Assembly (NCBI GenBank): GCA_028023455.1
Contig: JAQFVV010007207.1
Coordinates: 20,001 to 84,000, forward strand
Length of the DNA stretch: 64,000 bases
From: Epiperipatus broadwayi
Lineage: Eukaryota; Onychophora; Udeonychophora; Euonychophora; Peripatidae
Direction of reading: 5' to 3'
Each line of letters begins with the position of its first letter. The first letter of the stretch is position 1. The notes under the pieces are model-generated. The model made no database searches. It saw nothing but the letters and a program-made list of their open reading frames with translations, and was not told where the DNA came from. Below, piece by piece: positions 46,401 to 60,694 of this stretch. Both the position numbers and the translations under genes were made by a program.

Positions 46401-49400
46401 ATTCAAGTTGTAAGTAAGTAGTTTTCATTTTATATTATCCTTTTTTGATATCATTTTTTTCTCATAATTTAATATAACATTATTGCAGAGGTTCTATAAT
46501 AGTTTATATCTTCATGTTTTACGTAAATTTTGATATAGCTGTTCTCATATATAAAGTTAGTGTTTTATATTTTCTGGAGATTGCAAAAATATAAATCATT
46601 TGATTTTTATATAAAAATTAAATGCAATGGGATTTTGGCAATTAATTGTTAATTAATAATTTCAATAAAATTTGCATATACAACTGTTACAGGTTAACTT
46701 GTATTAATTGAAGTCTAAATTTTAGCAATATTCTCTTTTTTAAACATTTATTTATAATTTGGGGTGTTTTGAAGATACACATTACAAAGTAAAATAAATA
46801 AATATATTTTTTAAATTAATTCATACATGAATAATATAGATAAATAAATAACGAATAAATGATTTTATGTAATGTAAATTAAATAATGAACATACAAATA
46901 TTTTAAAATGTTAATATAACTTTATAGGATTAAGAATAGGCAAATTGTTATAATATATGTATATATTTTGACCTATTCTTTTTTGACATATTAATGGTTT
47001 TTTTTTATGTTATCTAACTTTTGTAATCTCAGTATACTTTAATTAAACTTAATTACAGAAAATATCTTAATTGATCAATTGATTAAATTTTATCTTCGAA
47101 AAAGTTATTTTATATTTATGAAAATATAAATTATTTTTAAATCCATTTATCTCAACATACAAAAATGCATCTTTAAGTTAAATATCAGTCTTAAAATTAT
47201 TAATCTTTTAATGCGTTTATTTATTTTTTAAAATCAAAATGTAGATTTATAATTAAATATTTTATTATATATTCTGTTTTTTTATGTTTCTTTTGTCAGT
47301 AAACACTCATACATACATAAATTTAAACATACATTTTTTAAGCATGTTTTCTCTAATTTTAAATTCTAAATATTTAATGAGAAAAGATAATTGTACTATT
47401 TCAACTTATTTTATAAATTTTTAGTCTGTAAGATTCTATTCTGTGTAATAGCATTTTCTGATACTGCTCATTAGAAGTGTGTGTGCTTTATGTAAAAATT
47501 AATTTGATTTTTTTTTATTATAAAATTATTCATAATAAAAATTAAATTGCTTGTATAAAAATAAAACTTTTGCTTAACTTGAATCTAATAACTCGTTTCT
47601 TATAATAAGTTAAAATAAAATAAATTTGGTTTGTATTATTGTTTCTATGAGTTACAATATGTTTTATAATAAAACAAAAAGGAACAATATTTTGCATAAG
47701 ATGTGATAAAATTATAAATCCATTTAGACTGCATGAGGTACCACTCCATTTGAAAATAGGAGCATATAATTTATATTACATGAAATAAATTTGAATTAAT
47801 TAGATTTTTTTGCAAACTAGTGACATATTAAATAACATATTAAAAGAACAGCTGTTTAATTAAAAATGTAATGTAAAATTAAGAGATTTACAAACTGTTA
47901 CTGGTATCACACTTATAATTGCTATTATGTTTAAATAATAATTCGTAATAATTATTCATTTCTAGAAATGTTGTGAAATATAAAGTTCTTTGTTAATGCA
48001 ACTAGTATTAAGTATGAGCTAATGCATAGTGATTTGTTTGCAAATTGTTTTGGAAATTTATTACAAATAAAAAAAATTTTTGTCACCATTAATGGTATTT
48101 CACTAATATTCGTGGACATTTTATCTGATAAACCCAAATTGGTATAATGCTGCTATATTAATTTTAAAAATATAAAGATATCAGTATTTTACAATAGTTA
48201 GTAAAGACAAAAGTAATTTCCTCCAAATGTCTATATGCTTAGTTCAGCCTCCATATCTTTGATGATTTGGTTCTTTGTCCTCCAATTTGCTAGATTAATT
48301 TGAGATTTTTTTAAAAGCACATGGACCATAAATTTTTGATTAGTTTTATTAATGATATCTGATTATTTTTATAATAATTGTATAATGACTATTTTAATAA
48401 AAATAATTTGATTTTATTCATATATGTTTTATTTTTAAAACTAGATATAAGTTTGAGCATAATCCAAATAGAGAAAATTATAACTTTTAAAACAGATCAT
48501 TGACAGAACATAGAAAGTGTAGTATAATCTTGTAAGACATTGCATAACTCATAAATCCATTTTAATATTTTATAATGTAATTATATTAATTTATAAAAAC
48601 ACCTTACATATCCATTCTCTTATTAACTATAAACACCACCAAACAATGGTTTATTTCATATTGCACTATTGATTTCCTTTTTTTTCTATCACCTAATAAA
48701 TATATTGATCCTTTTATTTTTTTAATATTTTAAAACTTTAGATAGGTTTGTCTAGGATGTGTTTTTTTTTTTTCATTTGTAAACATTAATTTCTAAGAAA
48801 TGAAGACAATTTTTTTGAGGTGTAGTATAGGATAAATGTGATATACTAATATTAAATGTTGGCCAGTGACAAAACTTCCTCTGTTGATAATACTAGAAAC
48901 AGTTAACCAGTGATTTTATGTTTAAGCAACTTTTAGAATAAAAATAAATATGTAATATTATTCATAATGAGACATTTATAAAAATTATAATTAAATAATG
49001 TGCATTCATGTCAATGTACTTTTATAATATAGACTTTTAAGACTTATAATTTTAAATTAATTTGCATTGTAATATGGGAATACAAGCGTAATTACATATA
49101 CATGTTAACTTCTTTACTATGAATAGCTTTAAATTAAATTTGTTGGTACATATGAAAATATAATATTTAAAATGCATGTGAATCTTAAGTATGGAAAGAT
49201 ATCTGTAGAATATATATTTGTAGTAAGCATATTTTATAGTACTATTAATATTTTTATATTATTGATAAATTCTAAACATAGTCTAATCAAAAGCTATATA
49301 TGTACTATTTAAAAGTACAATATAAAAATGTGCTATTAAATATCTTAATCAATTATATTACTGATGAATGTATTTTAAACAAAATGGTGAGAATGTGATA

Positions 49401-49785
49401 CTGTTTTTAATTGTTTTCATATAAATAAAAACACATATGGCACAATAATTGAATATATTTATTTATTGCAGGATCTAGACTATTTAAGATGAGTAAGCAT
49501 TGAATGATATACCATAGCATATCATCCAATTGTTTAAACAAATATTTTTGTTTTAAACAAATGAACAAACTCAACTTATAAACATAATCATTTTTGATTT
49601 TACTTGTATTTTGGATTTGTTATAATTTAAACTGAAGATATGGTTTCATACAGCCCTAACATATCAAAATGTTGAACATAATGTCCTTGGATTGATTTTG
49701 GTTCTTGACTTGTTATGAACCTCTTATCAATAGGATTTCTGCACTGTCCTGAAGCATGAATGACATTACCATTGTTGGAATATAA
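43401..49785. other. AT-rich stretch without recognisable gene
   Basis: No gene, RNA or clear repeat found. 43401-43700 may hold the 3' untranslated part of the LINE. The rest is A+T-rich with short poly-A/T runs. Confidence 0.55.
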
Positions 49786-49855
49786 AATTAATCTCAAATA
49801 TATATATATATATATGTATATATGTTATTTCAAATCAGACCTTAATATTAATCTC

Positions 49856-49893
<38 letters not shown>

Positions 49894-49921
49894 ATGTTAT
49901 TTCAAATCAGACCTTAATATT
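49785..49921. repeat. ~70-bp tandem duplication with dinucleotide runs
   Basis: TTATTTCAAATCAGACCTTA followed by ATATT occurs twice. The units are separated by (AT)n in one case and (AT)n(GT)n in the other. Confidence 0.85.
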
Positions 49922-50277
49922 ACTAAACTTTCTCATTTTTTAATTTAATTAATGGTGACCTTTCAAAGAATAGTCTTGATGTAAAGTCTTTAATTAGTTC
50001 AAAATAAAAGTGAAACATAATGTAAACATATTATCTATTCACTTCTTTACTCTAGAATGTGAATTGGGATAAAGTATAATTAAATGAAACTATATTTTAA
50101 AAAAAGACAGCAACAAACAATTTAATTTAAAAAACAAGAATACGTAGCATATCATAATTAAATAGTAGGCAAGCTTCAAAGTATACTGAAGCAATAAACA
50201 TTACAAACATTATTACCATTTAATCATCATTTATGAAAAGTCAATCACTTATCATACAATATTGATGTACGTTTCCG

Positions 50278-50278
<1 letters not shown>

Positions 50279-50343
<65 letters not shown>
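50279..50343. repeat. (AT)n microsatellite
   Basis: About 32 AT units with one TTT interruption. Confidence 0.95.
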
Positions 50344-50346
<3 letters not shown>

Positions 50347-50820
50347 ATTCAAAATTGTAATTGTTTTTCAAGGCAAATATCAATACTTTATACTTCAGCA
50401 AATTATATAAATATATTGTATTTAAATTTAAAATGAAATATTAAGTTTTTGCAGCTTTTTTACCCGTTTGTTCTAGTCTACTGCACTGCTTTTATGAGTT
50501 GGAATCATAGAAAATTTGTTGATCCCCAAGGCCTTTTCACTGTTTCTTTAAAGTCAGAAAACAAAAAAAAATCGTACCAATGACAGCATTTCCTAATGGA
50601 AAAGCTCGTGGACATATGGCTGTCGAGAAGAGTATCATTTACATCATCTTAGTTGTAAGTTTATCCTCTCATGAGAAACTATTAGAGACTCCTGCTTCAC
50701 TTTCATCTTAAAATGTGAACTGATATGACAATATCAAAATCTGATTTATATATATCAAAAACAATGTATAAAAATAGTTTTAGGCTTTTATAAAATATAA
50801 GCTTTTTGAAATTTATTAAA

Positions 50821-50907
50821 TTTGTTTAATTTAATACATACATATATATATATATCACGGGAAAATTTGTTTAATTTAATACATACATATATATATATAT
50901 CACGGGA
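50821..50907. repeat. 45-bp tandem duplication
   Basis: TTTGTTTAATTTAATACATA...TATCACGGGAA occurs twice with no visible differences apart from the end. Confidence 0.9.
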
Positions 50908-53177
50908 ATCCAAAGCATTGGCAGACGGATAAAATTTATAAAATTTTCAACAAGCATTAAATTCAGAATAATGAAAAAAAAAACAAATTCTATAGAAAGC
51001 CATTTGGGATTTATAAATGAGCTACATACACATACATAATACAGATATGTAATAGATTATGGCAAATTTTTAATATAACAGATTGCTTTTATCTAACCGA
51101 TCCTGTTCCCACTGCTTGTATAAAAGAAGGGAATAATAACAATTAGTCTTATATCCTGTTTTATAATAATAATTAATGTATTACAATGAAAGTTATTTTA
51201 TAAATAAAGGGGAAAAAAAAACATTATAATAGCCTGTAATTAAAGGAAATTTCCAAATTAAAAAAAAAAAAAACACTTTATTTCTTTATCTCAAACTCCA
51301 TTTATCATAACTATCCATAAAAATATAAAAGTTTCAAATCTTACTATTTTATTATACATATTTGTTCTCAAATATTCTATGTTTTAAGAAAGTGATCTAA
51401 ATGTTTTAAACACTATCTACTCCACAGCCCAATTGATATTTTGATTCCAACATTTATTATAAATATGAAATGTTTCATTGTAAGATTTGAAATTATTTTT
51501 AATCAAACTTAATTTTGTAATTTTTTTTATTACAGTTATACACAAATATTACCTAAAAGTAAACTATAGGAGCTGTAAACTACAAGCTTTAATAGAATAT
51601 TAATTTTGCAAGCAACTCTATATGTACTTATGCAGATACCATCTATTTATTTGATGAGTAGTGGTTGTTTACAAAATACATATACAATGATAGCATTTTG
51701 CATGGGACATTTTTACATAGATGGATAGTTGAAGTACATTGTATATTTAGATAAGATGAGTGCTTAAATGTTTTTTTACATGTGCTATTTACTTAACTAT
51801 GTGCTTATACAGGCACCTACAGAGATATATCACTACTTTAAAAAAAAAAATAGATAAATTCATTTTAAAGAACATTGATTTTTTAATTTAAAATATGAAG
51901 ATATTGGTATTTCAAAAAATATATTAGCAACGCAATATTTTAAGTCTGACTCAACATGTTTGATGGTTTTAATTTATTGTTCTATAATCTTGAAATATTT
52001 TTTGAGATTTCATTGAAAAGATTTTTGGACTAGAAAAAAAAATTGATAATTTGCATAGTAAATTAAAGTTTCACACCTTTTTTACACAATAATTGTATAA
52101 CAATTATTAAAAAACAAAATTATGCACAGTTACAATTTTATTTTATACACATATATGTTTTATTTTACAACTAGAAGTTAATAAATTTGACTGCATCATT
52201 AAAAAAAGTATATCCATTACAATTACCATGTCTTGCCAAACATATTTGTAAATGCTATTACTGACACTGTGATAGGATCTTGTAAAGTATTCTAAAAATA
52301 TATAGCAATTTTATTATTTTGAAGCAGGATTTTATAGATTTATCAGACTAATATTTATAAATTCACATGTTTGTCTATACAATGCTAATCATTTGATTAT
52401 GAAAACAGGTATGGTACCATGATTATTATTTATATTTAAATATTTACAAAGTTTAAAAATGATTTCTTAGAATGTTTTTTGTGTGTAAACATAAATTTCT
52501 AAAATATAAAAAAACACACAGCCATTTTTATATATCTATAATATTAAAAACAAATATTGAATAATTAAAAAATATCATCATGCAAAAAATTAAAATGTAA
52601 CTCTGCCAAAGTATACAAATCTATATTACTTATAAATATTATTTAATTGTAGTGCAGTAATTATAGTTTTTTTTATATCACTTCATTTTCATTTTTATTA
52701 CAAACATATTTCCCATTATTAATTTAAAATTATCATTTAAGATATTTGTAAAAATAAATTTCAGTTTTATTTTAGGTAAATTAAAATAAAACATTTGACA
52801 TACATTATTAGTATCTATATACCAATATAATATAAATACACACAGACACACACACACACCTACACACACATACATACACACGCATATATATATATATATA
52901 TATATATTGTAAATATCGATAAGTCTATATTTTAAAAATTGTCATTTGTTATTAAAAAAAAATCTTTTTCAGTTGATGTTTATATATGAAGTATTATTAT
53001 TGTTTATGGTTATTAGGTATAGTTATTGTTTGAAGTTATTATTTTATTTATATGTTGATGATACATCGTTATGAATATTTAATTATTATAAAAAAATGAA
53101 GACATATAAATTGTTGATTATATAAAAAAAATATTTTATTTGCAGTGATTATTAAAAAAATGCAATATTATTATTTA
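50908..53177. other. AT-rich stretch without recognisable gene
   Basis: No gene seen. (CA)n/(AT)n runs lie at about 52838-52908. Confidence 0.6.
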
Positions 53178-53625
53178 TGTAATGTGTTTTACCAGTTCTT
53201 ACTTATGGATCTGAGACTTGGCCACTTAATAGAAGAACAATACAGAGACTTCAGACCACTCAAAGGAGTATGGAAAGATGTATGTTGGGAGTAACAAAAA
53301 GAGATCGAAAACGCAATGTATGGGTAAGACAACAAACAGGTGTTACTGACCTTATTGAAAAAATTAAAAGATTGAAATGGAGTTGGGCTGGACATATTGC
53401 TAGAAGAGACGATAATAGATGGACAATTGAAATTTTAAACTGGATTCCAAGAGATTGTAAAAGACCCAGAAAGAGACCACATGTGAGATGGATGGATGAA
53501 ATAAGAAAATGTGCAGGGGTGTTGTGGAGAAGAGAAGCTAAAGATCGGAGAAGATGGATTAAACTTGGAGAGATCTTCATCCTGCAGTGGATTGATAATG
53601 GTTGATGATGATGATGATGATGATA
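53178..53625 (+). mobile_element. RTE-clade LINE, 5'-truncated 3' end
   Basis: Holds the last ~140 codons of an RTE ORF and ends in a (GAT)n tail (about 53603-53622), the simple repeat tail typical of RTE/BovB-type elements. The 5' truncation is near 53178 in AT-rich DNA. Confidence 0.9.
53183..53605 (+). pseudogene. RTE reverse transcriptase C-terminal region
   Basis: The frame runs CVLPVLTYGSETWPLNRR, MERCMLGVTKRDRKRN, TGVTDLIEKIKRLKWSWAGH, RPRKRPHVRWMDEIRK and WIDNG with a stop before the GAT tail. These blocks are the hallmark post-RT region of RTE ORF2. The frame is open across the whole fragment, so this is the youngest-looking coding remnant besides the LINE RT at 1-1783. Catalytic RT motifs are absent because of truncation. 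Confidence 0.9.
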
Positions 53626-55765
53626 TTTTTAAAGCTGTCAAATAAATTTTCAATTTAATATTTTTTATATATATGCTTGATATTTTATTTTTTTTAATGT
53701 TAATTGTTTAAAATAAAACATGTGTAACAATGGTTTTCAAAACAGCATTTTCTAGCACATGGAACAACAGCAACAACAAAAAAAAGAAGCCATTATTATT
53801 AGGATAGTGATTAAAAAAACAAAAGGATAAAATTTTGTTGTACTTTGTTTCTTTGAAATTACCATTCTTCAGAATATTGGAATAAGATAGATTTCTATGG
53901 TACATACATAAATCATGACAGGCTAATAGAGATATATCGCAACCAAGAGGCTGCACCATTTTCTTTCATTTATTCCAAGGCAGTTTAAAAAGAAAAAGTA
54001 AGAAAATTTTAACACATGAATTTCATCGTGTTTGAAGCCGAAATTTGATATAGCTATCTGGAATTTATAATGGTCAATCTAATAATAATCTGGAGGTAAC
54101 TAGAATTAATATATTGGATTCAACATTTCAATTTATTTATTTGTTTTTCAAGGAAAGAAATTTTAGAAGGATAAAAATATACATACATCCAAGAATTGAC
54201 AATTTTCTCTAACGTGATAGTTTCTTCACTTTAACTAGAATGCATTCTAATATTAAATGGATAAAGGAATAAAACAATGGAATAAGTTGACTTTTGAAAG
54301 AAGAATAAATAAGTAAACTTTGAAAGGTAGTCAATAATTTTATATGTATAAATGATATATAAATATATTTTTGAGATCGATATTTTTGTTTACTTTTATT
54401 TTTCATTATAAAAATATAACGTTTTATAAATATTCAATTCAAGCGTCTTGTTTTCTAACAGCAATAAACGTTTAACAGGTGTCAAAATTAACACTTAAGT
54501 AATTTAAAATCTTAAAGTATGGCTTATAAGTTTGGGTTGCATATGAGTTGTTATGTATATTTTAATAAGTAAATTTATATTCGCAAATTTTTATTATAAA
54601 AATTGTTTTATTATTAATTTATGTATTTCCATTTTTTTTTAATTTATATAATGATTCTTATGCATACCAAAACAATAATTTATATATATTTGCTGTATTT
54701 AATATTTTTTTTTTATTTTGAAAATCTGAAAAATATGAATATGGATTTGTATTTATATTAATACCTACTTGTTAAGCACAGATATGTCTTTATCTATTTA
54801 ATATATATACTTATTGCAAGTACATATGTATATTTATTATTTGGGTTTGTATTTAAAACATTGATATTACCTAAAATTAAACCCTAATATAAAAATAAAG
54901 GATGTACTATTTGTTTTATAAGTAATGCCTTTGTAATTTATTTGAAAGAGTATTAATATTTTATTCTTATTTTTCTTTTAGTGCCAGAGTCATTATGAAA
55001 TTAATTGAATTCACAATTTAATAGAGGATAACTTCATATTTAACTTATTGTTTAGTCTTTAGGCCACTTACACATATTATTATTCATTGATATGTTTAGA
55101 TATACATAAATTTACATAATAGATGTGTATACTGGATTTAATAGAATTCCCTTTGTTTCTGATATATATTTGATTAGTTAGTCATATCCACCTTGAAAAT
55201 AAATTATAATGATAGATCTCATTGCTCTGTATGAGTTTAGATTTATTTCATGTATAGCTAGTTGGAAGGGCATATAAACAATTTATTTAAATATAACTGG
55301 GATTTTTGTCTTTCTTCATTTAAATTATACAATTTATTATATTAGGCTTTCTCAACAATTGGATTCATTTAGATTATATATATTCCATTACGTTTATCAT
55401 CCAATGTTTGAAGCATTATTTTCTTCTCATATATTGATGTTCCATTACATTTGAGGTATAATATGTTTATATGATATATTGTCCATTACATTTGGCACCA
55501 CAAACTGTTGGTCCCAGTTAACTGATGATTGCTATAATGGAGTAAAAGTATGTTTCATTACATTTGGATGCCACAACGTGGTCAGCATAATATGTTCGTT
55601 TAATTATTCATTACATTTTGTGTATCAAAGTTAGGGGCTTGGTTAACTAATGATTATTGTTGCAAAAGTTCATATGTTTATTTTCATTTGAGATCATATA
55701 AAGATACATTGGCTTTCCCAATGTTTGGAGCCTTCTTTCTTCAATTTAAATGGAATGCCGCAAGT

Positions 55766-55853
55766 GCATTCCATTACAATATATATATAAATGTACATGA
55801 TCTTTATATGCATTCCATTACAATATATATATAAATGTACATGATCTTTATAT
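55766..55853. repeat. 44-bp tandem duplication
   Basis: GCATTCCATTACAATATATA...TGTACATGATCTTTATAT occurs twice. Confidence 0.9.
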
Positions 55854-56436
55854 TTTTAGAGTGAACTTATTATTTTTTTCTAAATAAAAAAAAAAACTTG
55901 AAATAAAAAGAACTCAGAAAGTAAAAGAGTTAATTCTTTGACTGCAAAGATACAAAGTCTTGAAAACAAAAAAAAAGAGACTTGAGTCACACTTGGAATT
56001 TTTAAATAAACATTTTCTTTTAACTTAAACATTTTGCTAATATTAAAACAGACTAAAAAATAAGTAAAGAGCATAGTTTATTGTGATAATTTACAAATAG
56101 AGAATGATATTTGAAGATCAGACCACAAGGCAAAAACACAAATAATAACTGATGTAGTTAAATACTTATCTCTTAATGGAATATGCTAAAAATTCATAGT
56201 TTATGTTTGACATTAATCAGATAAATGACATTTTCATTTGCACTTGGGATGACAATAATTTATTACTTGTAATTATATAGTCTTTAAAATAAATAATTTT
56301 AATGAAGTGGGTTTTTAAAAAAAACAAAAAAATCAGCATTCTTCTAACTGCCAATTTATCATTTTCAACTGCTGATAACACAAATATTTTATTGGTATTT
56401 TTTACTATATTGTGAATAACATATGAATTATTAAAT

Positions 56437-56474
56437 ATACTTCATAAAATATACTTCATAAAATATACTTCATG
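56437..56474. repeat. 15-bp tandem repeat, about 2.5 copies
   Basis: AATATACTTCATAAA repeated. Confidence 0.9.
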
Positions 56475-57633
56475 AATGTAATTTTATTGTAGATTAATAT
56501 AATATTAGATTTTATATATTATAACAAAAATGTTAATTATAGATTATAATTGCCAATATTAATCACTTTTTTATTCATTACAAACAATACTAATTAATGC
56601 TGCTTTTTTTTATTGATTATGATCAATGATGAATTATAACAACAGAGAAAAGCCTCTATCATTATTGTAATTAATTGTTAATGCAATTTTTCTGAAAACT
56701 GTTAATTTAATTCTATATCAGTTGTAATATTTCTAGGAAGTTTTAATCACTATTGTATAACATTTGAATATGAAAACTTTATAAATAATGAAAATTTAAT
56801 AATAAAATTTAAAAAAAGTCTGAATTTTTAATAACAGAAAAAAACAGCCAATATAAAATAATTATATCACTTTATAGGTATATAGAGAATATACATTCAT
56901 TTAATATTTCTTTGAATCATTTATTTTCAATTTGTCTTTTATCTTGATATTTTTTAAAACATTATTATAAAGTTCTATTGACTTAAATATTACCTTTTTA
57001 CTAATCAATCTTTTTATGTCTTTAAAATAGCTGTTATAATCAAATAAAATTTGATAATATTTTAATAAAACACTTTTGAAAACAATAATTTAATATTAGA
57101 TGTTTTGGGAGATCCATATTATTGTTTACATGATTACATGTGCCCAGCTGTATTATTTACAATCGAACAAATAATTTGCTGCTTGTGAAATACAGCTGTA
57201 TATTAAAATTTACAACTAAGTAGTACATGTTCTGACCATTGACCATGCTGTAAATATTGTTAAATGTATAATTTTTATTGTAATCTATTTTGATACATAT
57301 TGTCATAGTATGATAGGAGAAGAATTTAATGTTCTAAACAAAATAATTTTCTAATAAATGTGATAAAATTTCAAAACTTCTACATATAAAGTTATACAAA
57401 ATACTTCAAAAACAAAAGTTTACATGTTAATAAACACTATAAACTGTTTATTCATTCATACTTTTACAATTTTATATTGAGTAAATACTAAACAGTAAAC
57501 TGACAACATATAAATAACTACTATTAAAAACATAAATACTTTACCATTTTTGTCATTACCATTTTCAATTATGAATATTTTAAATTTAGTAGATTTTTAA
57601 ATTGTAAGGTTAACATTTTTTTAATGAGGATAT

Positions 57634-57960
57634 AATATTCATTAAATAGAAAAACACTTTAACTTTTGATGTCACAGAGAAACTATCAACTACAACTAAT
57701 GAACAATTTCTAAGGCAAAACATGATTTTGTCAGTTATAGCCCTTTTGTTAAGGGTCTTTTAAGCAAAAATGTGATTTTCTTTAAATTCATATAAGAACT
57801 TTAGCTTAAAGTAAAATAAACTTATTTTGCTTTAAAGACACCAGCAAAAGAACTACATAAAAAAAAAAACTTGATTTGCCTCAAGAATGGTTAATTAGCA
57901 ATATTTGATAGTTTCTTAGTAACATCAAAAGTTAAAGTTTTTCTTTACTTAATGGATATT
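57634..57960. mobile_element. ~327-bp inverted-repeat MITE
   Basis: AATATTCATTAAATAGAAAA at the left is mirrored by the right end. The paired core CTTTAACTTTTGATGT...GAAACTATCAA spans about 75 bases per arm with small differences. No ORF. The target duplication is not obvious because pairing continues into AT-rich flanks. Confidence 0.7.
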
Positions 57961-58006
57961 ATCTCATCATTTATTTTTAAAAAGAACAAAAAATATACAC
58001 ATCACA

Positions 58007-58042
58007 TAGAAGCACTTTCAACTACCTAGTCTTTGTCAACTA
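58007..58042 (-). ncRNA. PLE terminal hammerhead-like motif (U3-A8 variant)
   Basis: Minus strand: UAG, UUGACAA, stem II GACUA-GG-UAGUU, GAAA, AGUGCU, U, then CUA pairing with UAG. Same layout as the copies at 29.1, 30.5 and 35.8 kb. Confidence 0.45.
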
Positions 58043-58059
58043 ATACTTTGAAATTCTAA

Positions 58060-58690
58060 CTGTACCATAATTATGTGATCTTAACATTTGCTGCTTTCCT
58101 ATTGATTAAGTTTTGCCTATGTTTATATATTAACATAGATTTATTTTCTATTCTTTTTCTTATTTCTTTCAGTTTGCAATATTTTTATATTATTATAATT
58201 GAAATAAAAACCATATATACATTATTTATTATGGTCATAAGAAACAGAAGCTGATGAATTATCATTCTTTTAGAATTTTGTTTTGTACTTTGAACTCTTT
58301 TTAATAACAACAAGCACTCACTTCTTTTTTACTCCAATGTGTATCTCAACTCACGTATATATCCACTATCATACCTACACATCCATTTATAAATGATACA
58401 TTTTTATTTGTAAATAACATTTTATTTTTACAGTTATTTATTAATTTATTTAATGTAAGTGGTAATTAAAATGCAATGCCCAGATACCTTTATAAATTTT
58501 CCTTATGAAACTTGCCTATTGATCGAAAATATACCATGTTGACATCCAAATTTTATTATCAGATAAATTAACATCAATGTTAATAGTATTTTATTTTTGT
58601 ATTTATATTTCAAATTAAAATTTTTAATAATATAATAAATATGATCATAATTATATTGAATATTTAACAATTCATTAGAATACATTTCAA
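58060..58690 (-). pseudogene. PLE connector and GIY-YIG remnant
   Basis: A frame at 58503-58685 gives the linker. After a stop the GIY-YIG segment reads IIYKWMC...GYIRE, in which the YIG glycine is arginine, and the tail reads KSMLIYKHRQNLINRKAANVK. Several frameshifts; inactive. Confidence 0.7.
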
Positions 58691-58699
58691 TATTTTGTC

Positions 58700-59281
58700 A
58701 TTAACTGATGAATAATTATTCTAATAAAATATTAAATGTTGGATATAACTATGCTCATATTTATTATATTATTAAATAATTTAGATTGAAATATAAATAC
58801 AAAAACAAAAATAAGATTAATAAAGATTTTATTTTTCTGATAATAAAATCTGGTTATCAATAGCATATATTTCAAATCAACAGGCAAATTTTATAAGGAA
58901 AATTTATAAAGGTATATGTGACAATGCATTTATGTACCACCTACATTAAATAAATTAATAAATAATTAAAAGATAAAACCTTATTTACAAATAAAAATTG
59001 TATCATTTATAAATGGATGTGTAGGTGTCGTAGAGGATATATAGGTTAGTCAAAATGCACATTGAAGAAAATAATAAAATAGCACTTGTTGTTAATAAAA
59101 AAGTTCAAAATACTAAAGAAAATTCTAAAGATAATGCTAATTTATCAGTTTCTGTTTTATGATCATAATAAATAATGTATATATGGTTTTGATTTCAAAT
59201 ACAGTAATGCCAAAATATTGCAAACTGAAATAAATAATAAGAAAAGAAAAACCAAGGAAGCTATGTTAATTGTGTTATAAA
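58700..59281 (+). pseudogene. PLE remnant, right member of inverted pair B
   Basis: Plus strand: IIYKWMCRCRRGYIG, then a stop, a decayed middle and KRKTKEAMLIVL with a stop at about 59279. Unlike its partner it lacks the 3' non-coding part and hammerhead-like terminus, so homology ends near the end of the coding region. Confidence 0.75.
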
Positions 59282-59645
59282 AACCCTGGGTAAAAATTGA
59301 ATTAAATATGTTATATTTATTGATCATATTTTAAACTTAAAAACAAAATAGTGAATGAAGTACTGTAATGTAGTGTTTTATAAATAAAATATGAGCTGTA
59401 CAATTTCAGCATGGAAGTCATTATTTTGCTTTTGGATGAGGGGACTTGATATTTTTTTTACAATTCTTATAGTGAGTAATAATTTGTAAATCAAAATATT
59501 GGGCATAAAATGTTGATGATAACTATAGTGAATCCTTGCACATAAAATGTGTAAATAAAAATAAAGAGATGTATTGATATTTATATAGTTAGTTCAAATA
59601 ATATGTAATAAAGGGTATTAGGGTAAAATACTTTAAAATTATAAA

Positions 59646-60690
<1,045 letters not shown>

Positions 60691-60694
60691 TTGG

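Larger units (their letters stand above)
53630..57630. other. AT-rich stretch without recognisable gene
   Basis: No gene seen. It contains a 44-bp tandem duplication (55766-55853) and a 15-bp triplication (56437-56474). Confidence 0.6.
58003..58690 (-). mobile_element. Penelope-like element, left member of inverted pair B
   Basis: Minus strand from the centre outward: LLNIQYNYDHIYYIIKNF (linker after the RT), IIYKWMCRYDSGYIRE (GIY-YIG region), an Arg/Lys-rich end and the 3' terminus with the hammerhead-like motif. It mirrors 58700-59281 with many small differences. Confidence 0.75.

Noticed and set aside
53189-53653. Minus-strand frames overlapping the RTE fragment
   Set aside because: Antisense shadows of the plus-strand RTE coding region.
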